Below, in pieces: positions 9,697 to 20,354 of a stretch of DNA of 64,000 nt. The notes under the pieces are model-generated. The model had not been told where the DNA came from, did not search any database, and worked only from the letters and a program-made list of their open reading frames with translations. Position numbers and translations under genes: made by a program. The DNA is from Sepiola atlantica (lineage: Eukaryota; Mollusca; Cephalopoda; Sepiida; Sepiolidae), in contig OY744525.1 of the NCBI GenBank assembly GCA_963556195.1, positions 61,903,772 to 61,967,771 on the forward strand. Reading direction: 5' to 3'. Each line of letters starts with the position of its first letter. Position 1 is the stretch's first letter.

Positions 9697-10061
9697 AGAT
9701 TCCCAACGTTTTTACAACGTGCAAAAGATCGCCGATGTCACTTTCATTTTTATATACGTGTTATTTTGCTTTTAATCCGTTTATATTCGATACATGTCTG
9801 CATTGGAATCGCCTCCTATAAATTACCTATATTTATATTATTTATTCTCTGTCTGATTTTTCGGACAATCGATGCATCAAGATGACATCAAAGTCTCTTC
9901 TGTTTTGAAGAGAAGTCAATGGTAATTTATTTACACCGTTAGAGATTGGGGATATCGCCAGTTCTTTTTTTAATCGAGATACCAGTCGAAGGAGATTTCT
10001 ATGCAGGAATTATTTGATTGCGAGGGTACACCTTCCGTGAAAAATGATAGGGGAAACATAT

Positions 10062-10325
10062 GCTTCACCAGTGTTCACACTAATATTCATATAAAATAAT
10101 GTCTCAAAGTAGAATGTTTAAAAAAGAAAGTAAATCTAGTATCAATCGGTATAGAAAGAAGAAAGGAAAAGAACCAGTAATAGAACTTCTCATTATGAAA
10201 ATAAAGTGAAGGATTGATTTCCGAATTCATTTCAGACGTTCGGAGTGGAGGTTGTCTGACTTGCTATTTGCTTTCTTCCTTTCCCTAAACACTTGAAATT
10301 GTTTCGTCCGGCACGTTTTTTTTTC
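10062..10325 (+). repeat. Dispersed repeat, copy 2 of 3
   Basis: Shares CCAGTGTTCAC(A/G)CTAATATTCA, AAAGTGAAGGAT, TTTCCGAATTCATTT and CTATTTG(C/T)TTTCT with 15045-15290, and part of this with 2195-2310 in inverse orientation. Confidence 0.55.
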
Positions 10326-10489
10326 TTACGTGATAGAAGGGAAGTATATATAAATTCCCGAAACAGTTTTTCATGGTAAACAACTGATGATCCCTTAAAA
10401 TAGTGTTAGAAACTAACTAAAATAATAACTGTAAAAAATAAATTGACTTACATGAGTGATTTTCCACTGGAAGACTTGAGACTATAAGT

Positions 10490-10597
10490 TTTTTTGTTTT
10501 TTAAAATTTTTTTTTTTTTTTTAATTTTTAAAAAAAATTTTTATTTTTTTTTTTTATTTTTTTTTTTATATATAGTTTTAATGGTTGAGAAACTTCC

Positions 10598-10641
<44 letters not shown>
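10490..10641. repeat. A/T homopolymer tract followed by (TA)n
   Basis: About 80 bp of almost pure T and A runs, then (TA)n at about 10602-10639. Confidence 0.85.
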
Positions 10642-10646
<5 letters not shown>

Positions 10647-10876
10647 GTTTAGTTCAAGAACTATAACTTTAATTATACCGCAAGGAGATTGTTTAACATC
10701 GAGTTTTTTTACAACAAAAAATAACATATTACAAATCTCCAAAATATAAATAAATGCTGCAGGTAAAATTGAACTCAGTGGTTAACACTTAAAAATCAAA
10801 CAGAGTTCATATATTAAGCAATAGAATATAATTAATGAGGCATGTATTAAACCATGATGTAGAAACTATTTCTTTA

Positions 10877-11057
10877 AGTTAGACACAAGGTCGGTTTTTA
10901 ATGTGGGGAAAAATCCAGTTCCCAAAGAAGGGCACTCTGGATTGTAACAAAAATTAAGATTGCCCCAGTCTATAGGACTTCTCCTTCACTGACCGAGGAC
11001 AGAATATACTAAGTGTAGCACTGGAACAAATACTACACTTTGTTCCTAGCCAAAAGT
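10877..11057 (-). mobile_element. U2-snRNA-headed SINE, short form
   Basis: The minus-strand head AACTTTTGGCTAGGAACAAAG runs into TGTAGTATTTGTTCC. The short-form body follows (CTTCACTGA..., GGGGCAATCTTAATTTTTG, GTGCCC, TTCCCCACATTAAAAACC), ending in GACCTTGTGTCTAACT. It lacks the ~150-bp central part of the long form and the terminal GGCAAGTAAATAG, so it is 3'-truncated or eroded. Confidence 0.7.
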
Positions 11058-11724
11058 TAATAAACTTCTGAAGGTCGTATTTCCACATCATTAATCCTAT
11101 TCTGTAGAATCCCGGACATTTTATTGTGCACCATGTAGCTACAATAGTTTTCGCCTCGTCAATGGTTTTAGATAGCGTTCCTTTAAAAGGGTTTGTGAAC
11201 AAGAACATGTTTGGGGTCTATCTAATGTAATATTTCAGATAATTTCATCCGTATATTTATATTACACTTTCTGCAGGATTTAAAAAAAAAATTTTTAATA
11301 ACATTTTTAACTAAAACTATTAATTAAATTAATAGATTCTCAAAGAGGTACCTGCCTGCTATCTGGTACGGCATTTAGCCTGGTTGGATTGAGCTGGCTT
11401 CCATCGAAGCAGGAAGTCTTTAGCTAATTAAATTTACAGGTGGTCCCAACTCGCATGTATATCCCGGTCAGGGGAGACAACTACATTTTCTTTTACTGTC
11501 TTTGCAGAGAAGTGTCACCGTTCTCCCACATACATCGCCCGATATTCCTAAATGGTCATTCATCTGGTACCGACCAGTCTCAACGTCGCTTAACATCGAT
11601 GATCTACCCAGAACCGGTTTGTCAACGTGCTTATGCCGTCAAAGTATAACAAGTTAATAAATAATTACATAAAAGGTACCCAAAGGGTATATAATCGGGC
11701 CTGTCATATTTCCTGAATAAGTTC
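11058..11724. other. No recognisable gene
   Basis: AT-rich sequence. The stretch 11340-11640 is richer in GC and has a 69-codon open frame (11440-11649) without any domain I recognise. Confidence 0.3.
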
Positions 11725-11845
11725 TTATAGAAGATGTCTTGTTAAACCACATCAGTTAATGTCATGTTTTTCACAACAATTTAACTCTTTTGTATTCAAA
11801 TTTATTGTAAAAAAGACAGACAAATAAAACAGATACACCGATACA
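11725..11845 (+). repeat. Direct repeat, copy 1 of 2 (with 13005-13125)
   Basis: Shared landmarks in order: ATGTCTTGTTAAAC-ACATCA, TAATGTCAT, AACTCTTTT, CAGACAAATAAA and GATACAC. It is an unidentified dispersed repeat, and its first copy abuts the LINE tail that follows. Confidence 0.55.
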
Positions 11846-11861
11846 CGCATTTTTACTTAAA

Positions 11862-12270
11862 GAAGGTTAACTCCCTCTATCGGGCAAGAAAACTTCTCAC
11901 ACTTGATACTATCCTATATCTTTACAAAGCTACCATTCGCCCATGCATAGAGTATTGTTGCACCAACCACTGGTCTCCCTCTCATGTACAAACCCGACAA
12001 GCAGCAAAATCACACCCCTTCACTGTAGAGATCCCCAGACGCCAGAAGGCTTTCTACTCTAATAGCTTCTTTCCTCGAAACACTTGTCTTTAGAATTCCC
12101 TCCCTGCTTTCTGTTTCCTTGACTGCAACGACAGACAGACATTTAAATGTAAAGTGAACAAACATTTCGCTGCACAACTCCCCACTTAGGATGCCCCTAT
12201 AAATCTGACCTCTAATTCATAGTAGCCCTTACGTTTCAGTGTGCCTTGTTTGGGGTAAATTGAAGGAAAA
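11862..12270 (+). pseudogene. LINE family 1: RT C-terminus and 3' end, internally deleted
   Basis: Frames read LTLDTILYLYKATIRPCIEY, then C, and later FTVEIPRRQKAFYSNSFFPR. These are the same blocks as in the well-preserved copy at 47887-48492 (YKATIRPCMEYCCHIW; VEVPRCRRAFYSNSFFPR). About 180 bp between them are missing. The 3' UTR ends in the family hallmark GTGCCTTGTTTGGGGTAAAT. This is the C-terminal end of a Jockey/CR1-type non-LTR retrotransposon ORF2. It is a 5'-truncated, inactive fossil. Confidence 0.8.
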
Positions 12271-13004
12271 CAAAAATCTTATTAATGTCTAATTACTATG
12301 AATCAGATTTAATGTAAATCTGAAATATTTGAATTTGAATTATGCCCACTAAAATACTCCAAAGAAACTAAAATTTGAGGAATATTTATTAATCGATGTC
12401 TGCAAAAATCGGAGGTATCTGAATTTTTACGAAAGACTTTCACTCCCTTTGCACGAAACTAAATATAGCCCACATTACGACACCTTACGCCAGCAGCTGT
12501 GTCCCAAAATCCATAATTATAGATTAATTAGTTCAGGAGTGAATCATGTACATACGAATATATAAACATATACACATGCCTAACTTTATATATTTATCTT
12601 TATAAATTATATATGGAAATTAAATAAATAATTAAACAAAAGTAACCTGAAGGGAAATAGTCGGCCTGTGGGTTTAGGGTTTGGCTGTTTTGTTTTACGA
12701 CATATCAGCACATTTCGGGTTATTTAATGCCGAATTAGGTCATTTTGGTAAAGGTGTTTATGCTTCAAGTTCTTTATATCCTTAAATATTTATTCGTGGT
12801 GTTTGTTTGTTTTTTGTTTGATTGTTTTGTAAAGGAAACAAATGTTTTCGTTTTTAGCTTTGCAGAACATGATTGAGTTTTGCAAAAGGGAAAGGAAAAC
12901 AATAATTTTAAGTCAGGAAGCCAGTATCTTCAGAGATTCTGATCTGGTATCACCAGTGTGAGTTTAGGGTTATGTAATGGTTTCCAAATAAATTTTAATA
13001 GAAC
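12271..13004. other. No recognisable gene
   Basis: AT-rich unique sequence; nothing supported. Confidence 0.3.
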
Positions 13005-13125
13005 ATGTCTTGTTAAACGACATCATAATCATACCTAATGTCATATTATTCATTAATTACATAAACATTTACAACTCTTTTTTGCCAAAATTTGTAGTGA
13101 AAACACAGACAAATAAAGAGATACA
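13005..13125 (+). repeat. Direct repeat, copy 2 of 2 (with 11725-11845)
   Basis: Diverged copy: ATGTCTTGTTAAACGACATCA, CTAATGTCAT, ACAACTCTTTT, CAGACAAATAAA, GATACACAC. Confidence 0.55.
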
Positions 13126-13240
13126 CACACGACCAGAGGGAACATATTTTTGCTAGGCTGGTAGATCCACTCATAATATAAGGGCATTTTTAGAATTATA
13201 TAATATTGATACAAATTATTTATTTAAAAACTATACGTTG

Positions 13241-13284
<44 letters not shown>

Positions 13285-13560
13285 ATATGATTTGAAACAT
13301 GACGTGAATCATAAATCTGTGATAACGTCAAAGCTATAATTATTTTGTTATGGTAATGTTATAATAAGAAAATCTATATAGCTCAGTTCGTAGAACATCA
13401 GACTGAAGATCTCAAGGTTTCGGTTTCGATTTCCGGTCACGGTATTCGCTTTATTTGTTGGTAATTTATTATCTAAAAGAGTAGTTAAGATCTCTGATAT
13501 TTCGAAATGAGACAAATTCCGCAATATGTTTAGTACATTTTTTTTTTAATTGTGACTGAC
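13285..13560 (-). mobile_element. Helitron-like element fragment, inverse copy of the 18.5-19.1 kb element
   Basis: The reverse complement aligns with about 18560-18860: the TTTGTCTCATTTC-AAATAT block, TTACCAACA(G/A)ATAAAGCG, the tRNA-like segment, TTACC(G/A)TAACAAAATAATTATAGCTTTG-ACG and TATTTATGATT. A long (TA)n tract (13241-13281) abuts it. Its own terminal signals are not recognisable. Confidence 0.55.
13376..13448 (+). repeat. tRNA-Phe-like segment inside the element
   Basis: TATAGCTCAGTTCGTAGAAC (A-box-like) is followed by AGACTGAAGATCT, which matches the anticodon arm of a tRNA-Phe with GAA, and then GGTTTCGATTTCCGG (B-box-like). An aminoacyl stem is not convincing, so this is a tRNA-derived repeat, not a tRNA gene. 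Confidence 0.55.
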
Positions 13561-14666
13561 ACACACACTACATGCCCTTAGATTATGAGTGGATGATAGT
13601 GGCTTTAATCTAACAAGAGAGCTTGCAAGATCTCTTTGTCGTTTTCGTGAATCTACTGACAGAAAGATTATTCAAAATTGACGAGATTATGCCGTAAATA
13701 AAATTAGGTTTGGTATAATCTTTAAGAACACTTAATAACCATGACTTGTCAGGGAATTGATATCAATCACATTTACTTGCATTTTTAGATTATCTCTCGC
13801 TACTTTCGCTATCACTTTCTCTGTTTATATTTTAGATACACTATAAATAGATTTATCTGTGCATACATAATATAAACATACATAATATTTCTTATATATA
13901 TATATATATATATATATTTCATGTATCCACATAAAATTTTATAATGGAGATATATTTTTTTATGTATCAGTGTTCAGTATTTACTTCAACAGTGCTTGAT
14001 ACCTAAGTAGAGCTAGGTAGTAAGTTATGAAAATATATTTATGGCAATTGAGCTACACAGAGGCTCCCGCGTTTCATCCCTATATATATATATATATAAA
14101 TATATAATATATATGTATGTGTTTGTATATTTATTATTAATAGTCAGACTTTCAAGATTTAAGCTCAATAGGTGTTGCTTTTTTCTTACTCCAGAGCATG
14201 TATAAATAAACAATAGAAAGTTAGATCCCAGTAACCATGTCTTTATTTATTTTTACAAAGATCGACGGACTGTTCTGTAATCAGTTATGGCGTTTATAAA
14301 AGTAAACGGAATCTCATGTTCCTAATTGAACCTACAAATAATGCTTTAATAATGTGAGTTTTGTTATCTTTGTTTTTTTAGTTTTTTTCTCATGTTATGT
14401 ACACGATTTTGTCCGTTTCTTCTAATGAGTCACAGAAAATTCAAGATATATAACTCTGTACTTTAGTTGTCTAAGTGATGACGAAACGGTCTGTCAAGAT
14501 GTTGCTAGACCTTGAATAAAGTCGTAATAAAACATGTATGCACATATGTAGTTAATATCTATAAATAAAAATGTACAGTAAAATATAGCTCTACTTGTTA
14601 TTGAGCATCATTTTATAAACAACGTAGTTTCATATGTTTAACCTCTATGAACAAAAGACCCGACAG

Positions 14667-14675
<9 letters not shown>
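13561..14675. other. No gene; several (TA)n tracts
   Basis: AT-rich DNA with (TA)n at about 13896-13917 and 14082-14112. Nothing else is supported. Confidence 0.35.

Positions 14676-14738
<63 letters not shown>
14676..14738. repeat. (TA)n microsatellite
   Basis: About 30 TA units preceded by ACACACACA. Confidence 0.95.
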
Positions 14739-14740
<2 letters not shown>

Positions 14741-14755
14741 TAGAAAAACTAAGCC

Positions 14756-14995
14756 GCTGTGTCACTCATTAATCTCTGGTTAGATTGTTTGCATAAGAAA
14801 AAGAGTTTACGAAGCCAGTTAAATTTATTAAAAAAAAGACAAAATCCAAAATTAGTCTTCTACTCACTATTTCTACCTCTCATGCGGTCTTTCTACCTAC
14901 AGCTAAGGTTTAAATATTATTACTACTTGTGGTGCTATTCCTTTTGTTTGAAATAAACTATTCCAATCATTATATTTTATATACATTATAAATAG
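14756..14995 (+). repeat. Dispersed repeat shared with 39168-39405
   Basis: Shared landmarks: TTAAATTT-TTAA, AAAGACAAAATCC(A/G)AAATTAGTCT, TTACTACTTGTGG, TTCCTTTTG and ACTATTCCAA, in the same order and spacing in both copies. There is no coding signal. Confidence 0.6.
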
Positions 14996-15044
14996 ATTTA
15001 TATGTACAAATAGATATAATACTAATGTATATCTTCTGTCAACA

Positions 15045-15290
15045 AACAATGCACTGCCAGTGTTCACGCTAATATTCACATAAACATCATAGAATTACGT
15101 TAGTAATTAAGTTTTTCATATATGAATTATCATTTCTGATGACCTACAGGAAAGATAAAAAAAACACTTGACTTTTTATTTAAAGTGAAGGATTTCTTTC
15201 CGAATTCATTTTAGATAGCAGAGGTTTTCTGAGTTACTATTTGTTTTCTCGCTTCCTCCACCACTCGCAATGTCTTCGTCTGGAAGCTAG
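15045..15290 (+). repeat. Dispersed repeat, copy 3 of 3
   Basis: Matches 10062-10325 in order and orientation, for example CAGTGTTCACGCTAATATTCA-like and TTTCCGAATTCATTTTAGA blocks. Confidence 0.55.
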
Positions 15291-15403
15291 AAAAAGGCAT
15301 GCTTTTTACTAACTAACTGCTGTGTGACGTGACGGATATTTATTTATTTATATAAAAATATATCATAAATTCACATTGGTATTTGTTATTATAGAGTGGG
15401 GAA

Positions 15404-15404
<1 letters not shown>

Positions 15405-15457
<53 letters not shown>

Positions 15458-15660
15458 GGTGCGACAGAAGTTCAGGTCAAATTAAAATGATACCATCGGT
15501 TTCAAGCCAGCTGTGGTCTCAAGAAAAACGAAAACATGACTGAAGATAGCCGATGACGGTTGTTGTCTATTTTATAAGCAAATCCACCAAAGCATTAGGT
15601 TTCGTTTTTTTAAGGCTGCACTCGGCTTGAAACCGATGGTATCATGTTGATTTGACCTAA
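15405..15660. mobile_element. (TA)n plus foldback with ~36-bp inverted ends
   Basis: After (TA)n (15405-15452), the block CAGGTCAAATTAAAATGATA with CCATCGGTTTCAAGCC (about 15472-15509) is mirrored by GGCTTGAAACCGATGG and TATCATGTTGATTTGACCT (about 15620-15657). The loop is about 110 bp and non-coding. It resembles the other (TA)n-associated foldbacks in layout but not in sequence. Confidence 0.6.
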
Positions 15661-16094
15661 TCTTGTGTTATGTTAGAAATAATTTCATTTTACTTGTCCT
15701 AATTAGCCATAGTTTGCAATTATCTCGACAAATGACCCATATGTTACTAAATTGCTGTCTATCATTCTCTTCCTTTCTCACTGCATCTTGTTTGACTGCC
15801 ACCCCGTATTTCATACGGTCTATCAGTCTCGCTTATATTACTCTTTCTCCTCCTCTCCGTTTATTAACAGTCGAAGGTTATAAAGAAAGGGAAGAATAAA
15901 AAGATTGTATTAGTCCATTATAAGCAAAAGGGAATAACACTACAAGTCGTAATAGTATTTAACCCGCAGAGAGAAAGGAGAGAGGGTGGGGGCAGAAGCG
16001 ACTAATTTTGAAATTTTTTTTTTAATTAAACTGGCTTTGTAAACTCACATTTTCCTGATTTAAATAACTTTTTTTTCTTTCTCTTTTTTTTAAA
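15661..16094. other. No recognisable gene
   Basis: Contains a 78-codon open frame (15663-15899), hydrophobic at first and without a recognised domain. I treat it as chance. Confidence 0.3.
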
Positions 16095-16345
16095 AATCGA
16101 AATCGCTCTAGACAAGGCATGAAGCCACTTGATATAAGGAGCTAAAAAAATACTTCACGGTCAAAAACTAGCCAACGATAAGTGTTAGATGGATAGATTT
16201 CTACCCAGAAAACAGCAATTCTTTCACCTTTGCCAGAAACATCGGGTTTGTCGAATGTGAGGACTAAAGGACAAAATAAGGGAAGCGAGAGTTACGAGGC
16301 TGTCGAAAATAAACCCAAGGTCACTTTTCTACTCTCCTAAGATCA
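16095..16345 (-). mobile_element. LINE family 4 3' end / derived SINE, copy 1 of 3
   Basis: On the minus strand this ends in AGCTCCTTATATCAAGTGGC, then TTCATGCCTTGTCTAGAGCG, then a T/A-rich tail. The same block ends the LINE remnant at 55.7-56.3 kb (AGCTCCTTACATCGTGGCTTT and GGAGCGATTTCC). The ~200 bp before it (AACAATTGCTG-like, CTAACACTTATCGTTGGCTAG) is shared with 38475-38725 and 59662-59850. It is non-coding. It could be the LINE's own 3' UTR or a SINE that borrows the LINE tail. Confidence 0.6.
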
Positions 16346-16377
16346 ATGAGTGACCCAACGGGTGACATTTTCTTTTA

Positions 16378-16452
16378 GGGTATATGTGTATGTGTATGTA
16401 TGTATGCATGCGTGTGTATGCATGTATGTATGTATGTATGTATGTGTGTGCC
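16378..16452. repeat. (TGTA)n/(TGTG)n microsatellite
   Basis: Degenerate tetranucleotide tract, followed by a C run at 16459-16468. Confidence 0.85.
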
Positions 16453-17241
16453 TCTTCCCCCCCCCCCAAGACAGACACACAAGTTATCTCTTTTCCATTA
16501 AAACAGGAAATGTCATTCGGCCCGATCATTTCACTAATATTTATAAATAACCGAATCAGTTTCAGATCGAACTCCAACTACGAATCATTGATAGAAAGCG
16601 ATAGATTAAAACGCTGCCGAAAATGCTAAATCTTTTGCAGGTTTTCCATTTCTCTCTTTAACTTGGTTTTCTTTTTCTTTTTCTTTTTCTTTTTTTTCTA
16701 ATTCCTTTTTATATCTCGGAATTAAATCCGAAAATATTCCAATAACGATTGCAAGGTCGATGCCTATTTATCTAAATATAGCGGATTTTATCAGCACTTA
16801 ATGTGATGGCTTCGCGATTCGCAGACTCAAAACACAGACAGGTCAAGAGTCGGATTACTTACTACTATTCTGATTTTGCTAAGTAACACCCCATTTCTAT
16901 ATCTAACATATAAAGTTATTCTATCGGATTTCAAAATTCAGACCCAAACAGCATTTAAACTGACAGATTAGACTTTGCTTCTGGCTAACCAATTCTCATT
17001 TGTTATTTTTTACCGTGTTATTGGCAATATAATCGTATACTTATTTATGATTTTTTTTTTTAATTACTTAGTCGAGCCCAGACTACTGCTAATATAAAAC
17101 ATTTTTAAATAATCATCTAAAAATAAAAGTCAGCAAAGGGATAACTCAATTTAAATTGAATAATATTATAGGAGTTATCTACTTTAAGTTAAAAAATGTG
17201 TAAACAAATAAAAATTAAAAACTCAAATGACTTAACTGCAT
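16453..17241. other. No recognisable gene
   Basis: AT-rich unique sequence with a (TTTTTC)n-like patch near 16670-16695. Confidence 0.3.
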
Positions 17242-17270
17242 CCCGGTCAACGTCGGGTAGGTACAACTAG
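17242..17270 (+). mobile_element. Helitron-like 3' terminus
   Basis: CCCGGTCAACGTCGGG, able to form a small hairpin, then TAGGTACAACTAG. A GC hairpin about ten bases before a terminal CTAG is the expected 3' end of a rolling-circle transposon. The 5' end was not located. Confidence 0.5.
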
Positions 17271-17535
17271 TAAGAGTTAGACTACTAATGGAGATTTAGT
17301 ATCTGTCTGTCTGAAGCCGAATCTAATACTATTATTTCTAGTATTGTACTATTGCACTATCTTTCCATTCTCAATTCAGAGAGGTAGTGTAGTAGCTGTT
17401 CTGTTATCATGAGATTATCCTTTCAGGCATTACCTCCTCCTTCGGGGACAGTGTAGTATATGTTTGTTTGTCATGATACCATTCTCTCAGGCAAGCAAAA
17501 ATATGCTACCTTCAATCTCGTATATTTGCTAGTAC
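17271..17535 (+). repeat. Dispersed repeat with U2-like core, copy 1 of 2
   Basis: TACTAATGGAGATTTAGTAT and CTGTCTGTCTGAAGCC open the unit. Further on, GTGTAGTAGCTGTTCTGTT and GTGTAGTATATGTTTGTTTG are two related copies of a sequence close to the U2 snRNA core GTGTAGTATCTGTTC, about 75 bp apart. The same organisation recurs at 49591-50015. Confidence 0.55.
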
Positions 17536-18169
17536 ATATATAATAATAGTTTCTGTCTGTTAGTTCACGAACTCCACTTATGGTCGTAGCAGTTTCATAA
17601 GATGTATTTTCTTTGGCCTTTGCATGTTGTCACTCGCGTGGTGATTGGTACGTGATTCGGTGAGATAACACAGGCATGGCCAGACTCACATAGTGATATG
17701 TCGGGTAATTAGAACGCCTTGCACATGCGTGCTTTTGTCGATTTCACCTCTTTCCATTTCGTGCCCATTTTATGAACAGTCCTTTCAAAGACGTCGCCGA
17801 GAACAGACTTCAAAAGCGAGTTGATAAGACGTCATGATTTGGACGAGAGGCGAAACCAAAAAACCTGGACTCAATTCTATTTCGATAGTACTTACATGCC
17901 GGCCGAACCAACCTGTCTTATATTCTTGTGTTCCTAACTTTTTACGGACCCTACTCTATGTTGATGAAACTGTTGAATAAAAGTTAATTTAAATTGTAGA
18001 GAGGAAGTTTCTCTTTTTAACTGAAGCCTGGTGACCCTTTTTTTCATCTCAAACAAGGTCAGTCAGATGAATACAGACGCAGTGACGTTACTATAAAATG
18101 GCGATCTACAACAAGGTTCTCATCACCCATCAGACTCCACGTATGGTTTTGGAGATAGATTCTGTATAA

Positions 18170-18171
<2 letters not shown>
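17536..18171. other. No recognisable gene
   Basis: GC is somewhat higher at 17630-17900, but there is no supported feature. Confidence 0.3.

Positions 18172-18221
<50 letters not shown>
18172..18221. repeat. (TA)n microsatellite
   Basis: About 25 TA units. Confidence 0.95.
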
Positions 18222-18223
<2 letters not shown>

Positions 18224-18525
18224 TGACACGACATAGGATACTTAGATAAGTATATCTGATCTTCATCAATGTTGTGCGATCGGCGTTCGCGCTTGACATC
18301 CATAAAAAGGAAATACAATGTTTTACTTTATTTATAACCTGAAAATTATGTCACTTGAAAAATAAGGATAGCAATATTAACAAATGTATCAGGGCTTAGG
18401 GCAGGAGTGTACAGGGGTTCACAATGATTGTAGCGAAATGCCGGGTGTGCCTAAAAGAGATTAAAGACTTTAAATTTATAAAAGGGATATTGCAATTACT
18501 GTCACTTAACTAAATAAAAATGTAA

Positions 18526-19103
18526 TCTCATATAAATAGAGATTTTGTCCGTCTGTCCGTCAGTCAGAATTTTTTTAAACGTAATAAATACTTTGTCTCA
18601 TTTTCAAAATATAAGAGATCTTAAGTACTTTTCATAATGAAGTATATGTCATTAATAGTAAATAAAAAATTACCAACAGATAAAGCGTATGTCATGACCG
18701 GAAATCGAAACCGAAACATTGAGATCATCAGTCTAAGGTTCTACCAACTGAGCTTTTAGGACTTTCTCATAAATAGAGCTTAAAACATTACCGTAACAAA
18801 ATAATTATAGCTTTGGCATGACGTCATATATTTATGATTTACGTGATGTGATATGAATTCAAACATAAGCGACGATAAAAAATAAATAAATTAATGAATG
18901 GGTAAGCAATATAAATACCGTTGGAAATTATTTTAATGGTCCAAAACAATTTAGTTTGCTTTAACTACGTATTGGCGTTAAAAACAATTTAATATTAATA
19001 TACGAGCAAAAATATAAAAAAGAAAATATGTTGTTATGGGCTGGGCACAAGAAGACATAGCGTCCCTCATTCAATCCCGGGTAACGTTGAGTCTTCCTGC
19101 TAG
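18526..19103 (+). mobile_element. Non-autonomous Helitron-like element with internal tRNA-like segment
   Basis: It begins TCTCATATAAATAGAGATTT and then GTCCGTCTGTCCGTCAG, the TC start and pyrimidine-rich leader style of many Helitron 5' ends. It ends CCCGGGTAACGTTGAG-TCTTCCTGCTAG followed by T, a hairpin plus CTAG terminus, giving 578 bp. There is no Rep/helicase coding sequence. Inside, 18560-18860 is repeated in inverse orientation at 13285-13560. Only the 3' end is a strong call; the 5' end is chosen by the TC rule. Confidence 0.55.
18697..18765 (-). repeat. tRNA-Phe-like segment inside the Helitron-like element
   Basis: Minus strand: AGCTCAGTTGGTAGAAC, TTAGACTGATGATCTCAA and GGTTTCGATTTCCGG mimic the D arm, anticodon arm and T arm of tRNA-Phe. 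The anticodon position is mutated (GAT for GAA) and the acceptor stem is missing. It is a captured or SINE-derived remnant. Confidence 0.55.
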
Positions 19104-19667
19104 TATATTAATAAAACTATGAGACAACTTTTCATGGGTGTTTTTTTCTCGCTTCAACGTAACTTCGATGATTACACATTGAATCAATTTTCTTTTTTAA
19201 TTTACGAATCAAATATTTATTGAAAAAAAAAGGCAATAGTGTAAATTATAACGAATTTATTAAAAATCCCATTTCGCGCTTCATTAAGATTCGCCATCTT
19301 CTTTCCATTGCTCTCATATAACGCTGACACAATGAAGCCAGTTTCCCCTCTCTCTGCATTCGTGACGTAATCAGCACCCTATCTCTATTTTCCTGCTTAC
19401 TGATTTACCCCCTCTAGCTGTTAGCTTCCTATTTTATCTTCAATTATATAAAGGAAAGTTGTCTGTGTGTGTACGCCCAGCTAAAAGTAAACAACTACAA
19501 AACGAACACCCATAAAGCTGGCATATACTTGATCGACGTTATCTCTAATAAATAATATCTCAAATAGAAAAAATATTCATTCTTTGGGGGTCAACTGTGG
19601 TAGGTTTCGTCAGAGGGGCGTTTTTTTCCAGCCATTTTTAATGTAATTGTTTGGAATTTGGAAAGAA
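19104..19667. other. No recognisable gene
   Basis: TATAAAGGAAAGTTGTCTGT near 19447 resembles a Helitron 5' leader but is too short to call an element. Otherwise unique. Confidence 0.3.
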
Positions 19668-19718
19668 AATGCCGAATCATTCCCAGAGAAAAAGAATTTC
19701 AGGAAATGATTCGGCATT
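19668..19718. repeat. Hairpin AAATGCCGAATCATT / AATGATTCGGCATTT
   Basis: 15-bp perfect inverted repeat around a ~20-nt A-rich loop, at the start of the tandem units that follow. The outer flank is T-rich. Confidence 0.65.
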
Positions 19719-20345
19719 TTTTTTTTTCAAAATTACGAGACGCTAACTTTTTATTTTATTTAACTTTTCTTAAGGTTCTCTTCAGACTATTGTCATTATC
19801 AACATCATTTCTCTTTAATTTTTTGTGAGGCGGAGACAAAACTCAGAAAGAGTGGTTTAGTAGCACTCTGGAGGCTTCTATAGTTTTATTTTCTCACTCA
19901 GTCACTTAAACAGCAGTTCCTTTAACAAAAAATTCCGCTCGGCACTATTTGAGAACAAGTCATTATCGCTTTAAACCATTGCATTCAATGTTCTTTTAAC
20001 ATTCCTCTAGAAAAAAAACTTCAGGAAATAACTCGATATGCAAACTTCACATTTTATTTAACATTTTTAAGGTTCTCTTCGGCCTATTGTAATTATCAAC
20101 ATCATTTCTCTTCAAATTATTGTGAGAGGAAGGGAGGGCAAAAAAATCAAAAGGGGTAGTTTCTGTAGCGCTCTGGTGGTTTTAATAATGCTCTGGAGGC
20201 ATCTTTAGTTTTATTTTTTTGCTTAAATCTTATTGGAGAAAATATCTAAACAGTCACTTAAAAAACAGGATTTCGTCTAGGTGCAGCCTACTGGAAGCCT
20301 CCTTAATTTTATTTGGGTATTTTTAGTAACACTCTGGAGGCCTTC
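19685..20345. repeat. Two and a half diverged ~320-bp tandem units
   Basis: Unit 1 (from about 19685) and unit 2 (from about 20005) share AAGGTTCTCTTC, ATTATCAACATCATTTCTCTT, TTGTGAG, a GTAGC-CTCTGG block, TTTTATTT and CAGTCACTTAAA. A third partial copy (20285-20345) keeps CACTCTGGAGGCC-TTCTT-GTTTTATTT. They lead directly into the Helitron-end array. Confidence 0.65.
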
Positions 20346-20354
20346 TTCGTTTTA

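Noticed and set aside
13376..13448. Functional tRNA-Phe gene
   Set aside because: No acceptor stem, T-arm stem mismatched, and the segment is repeated within a mobile element.
15472..15657. Hammerhead in the 15.5 kb foldback
   Set aside because: A CTGAAGA and a GAAAC occur, but not in the required order with a stem II between them.
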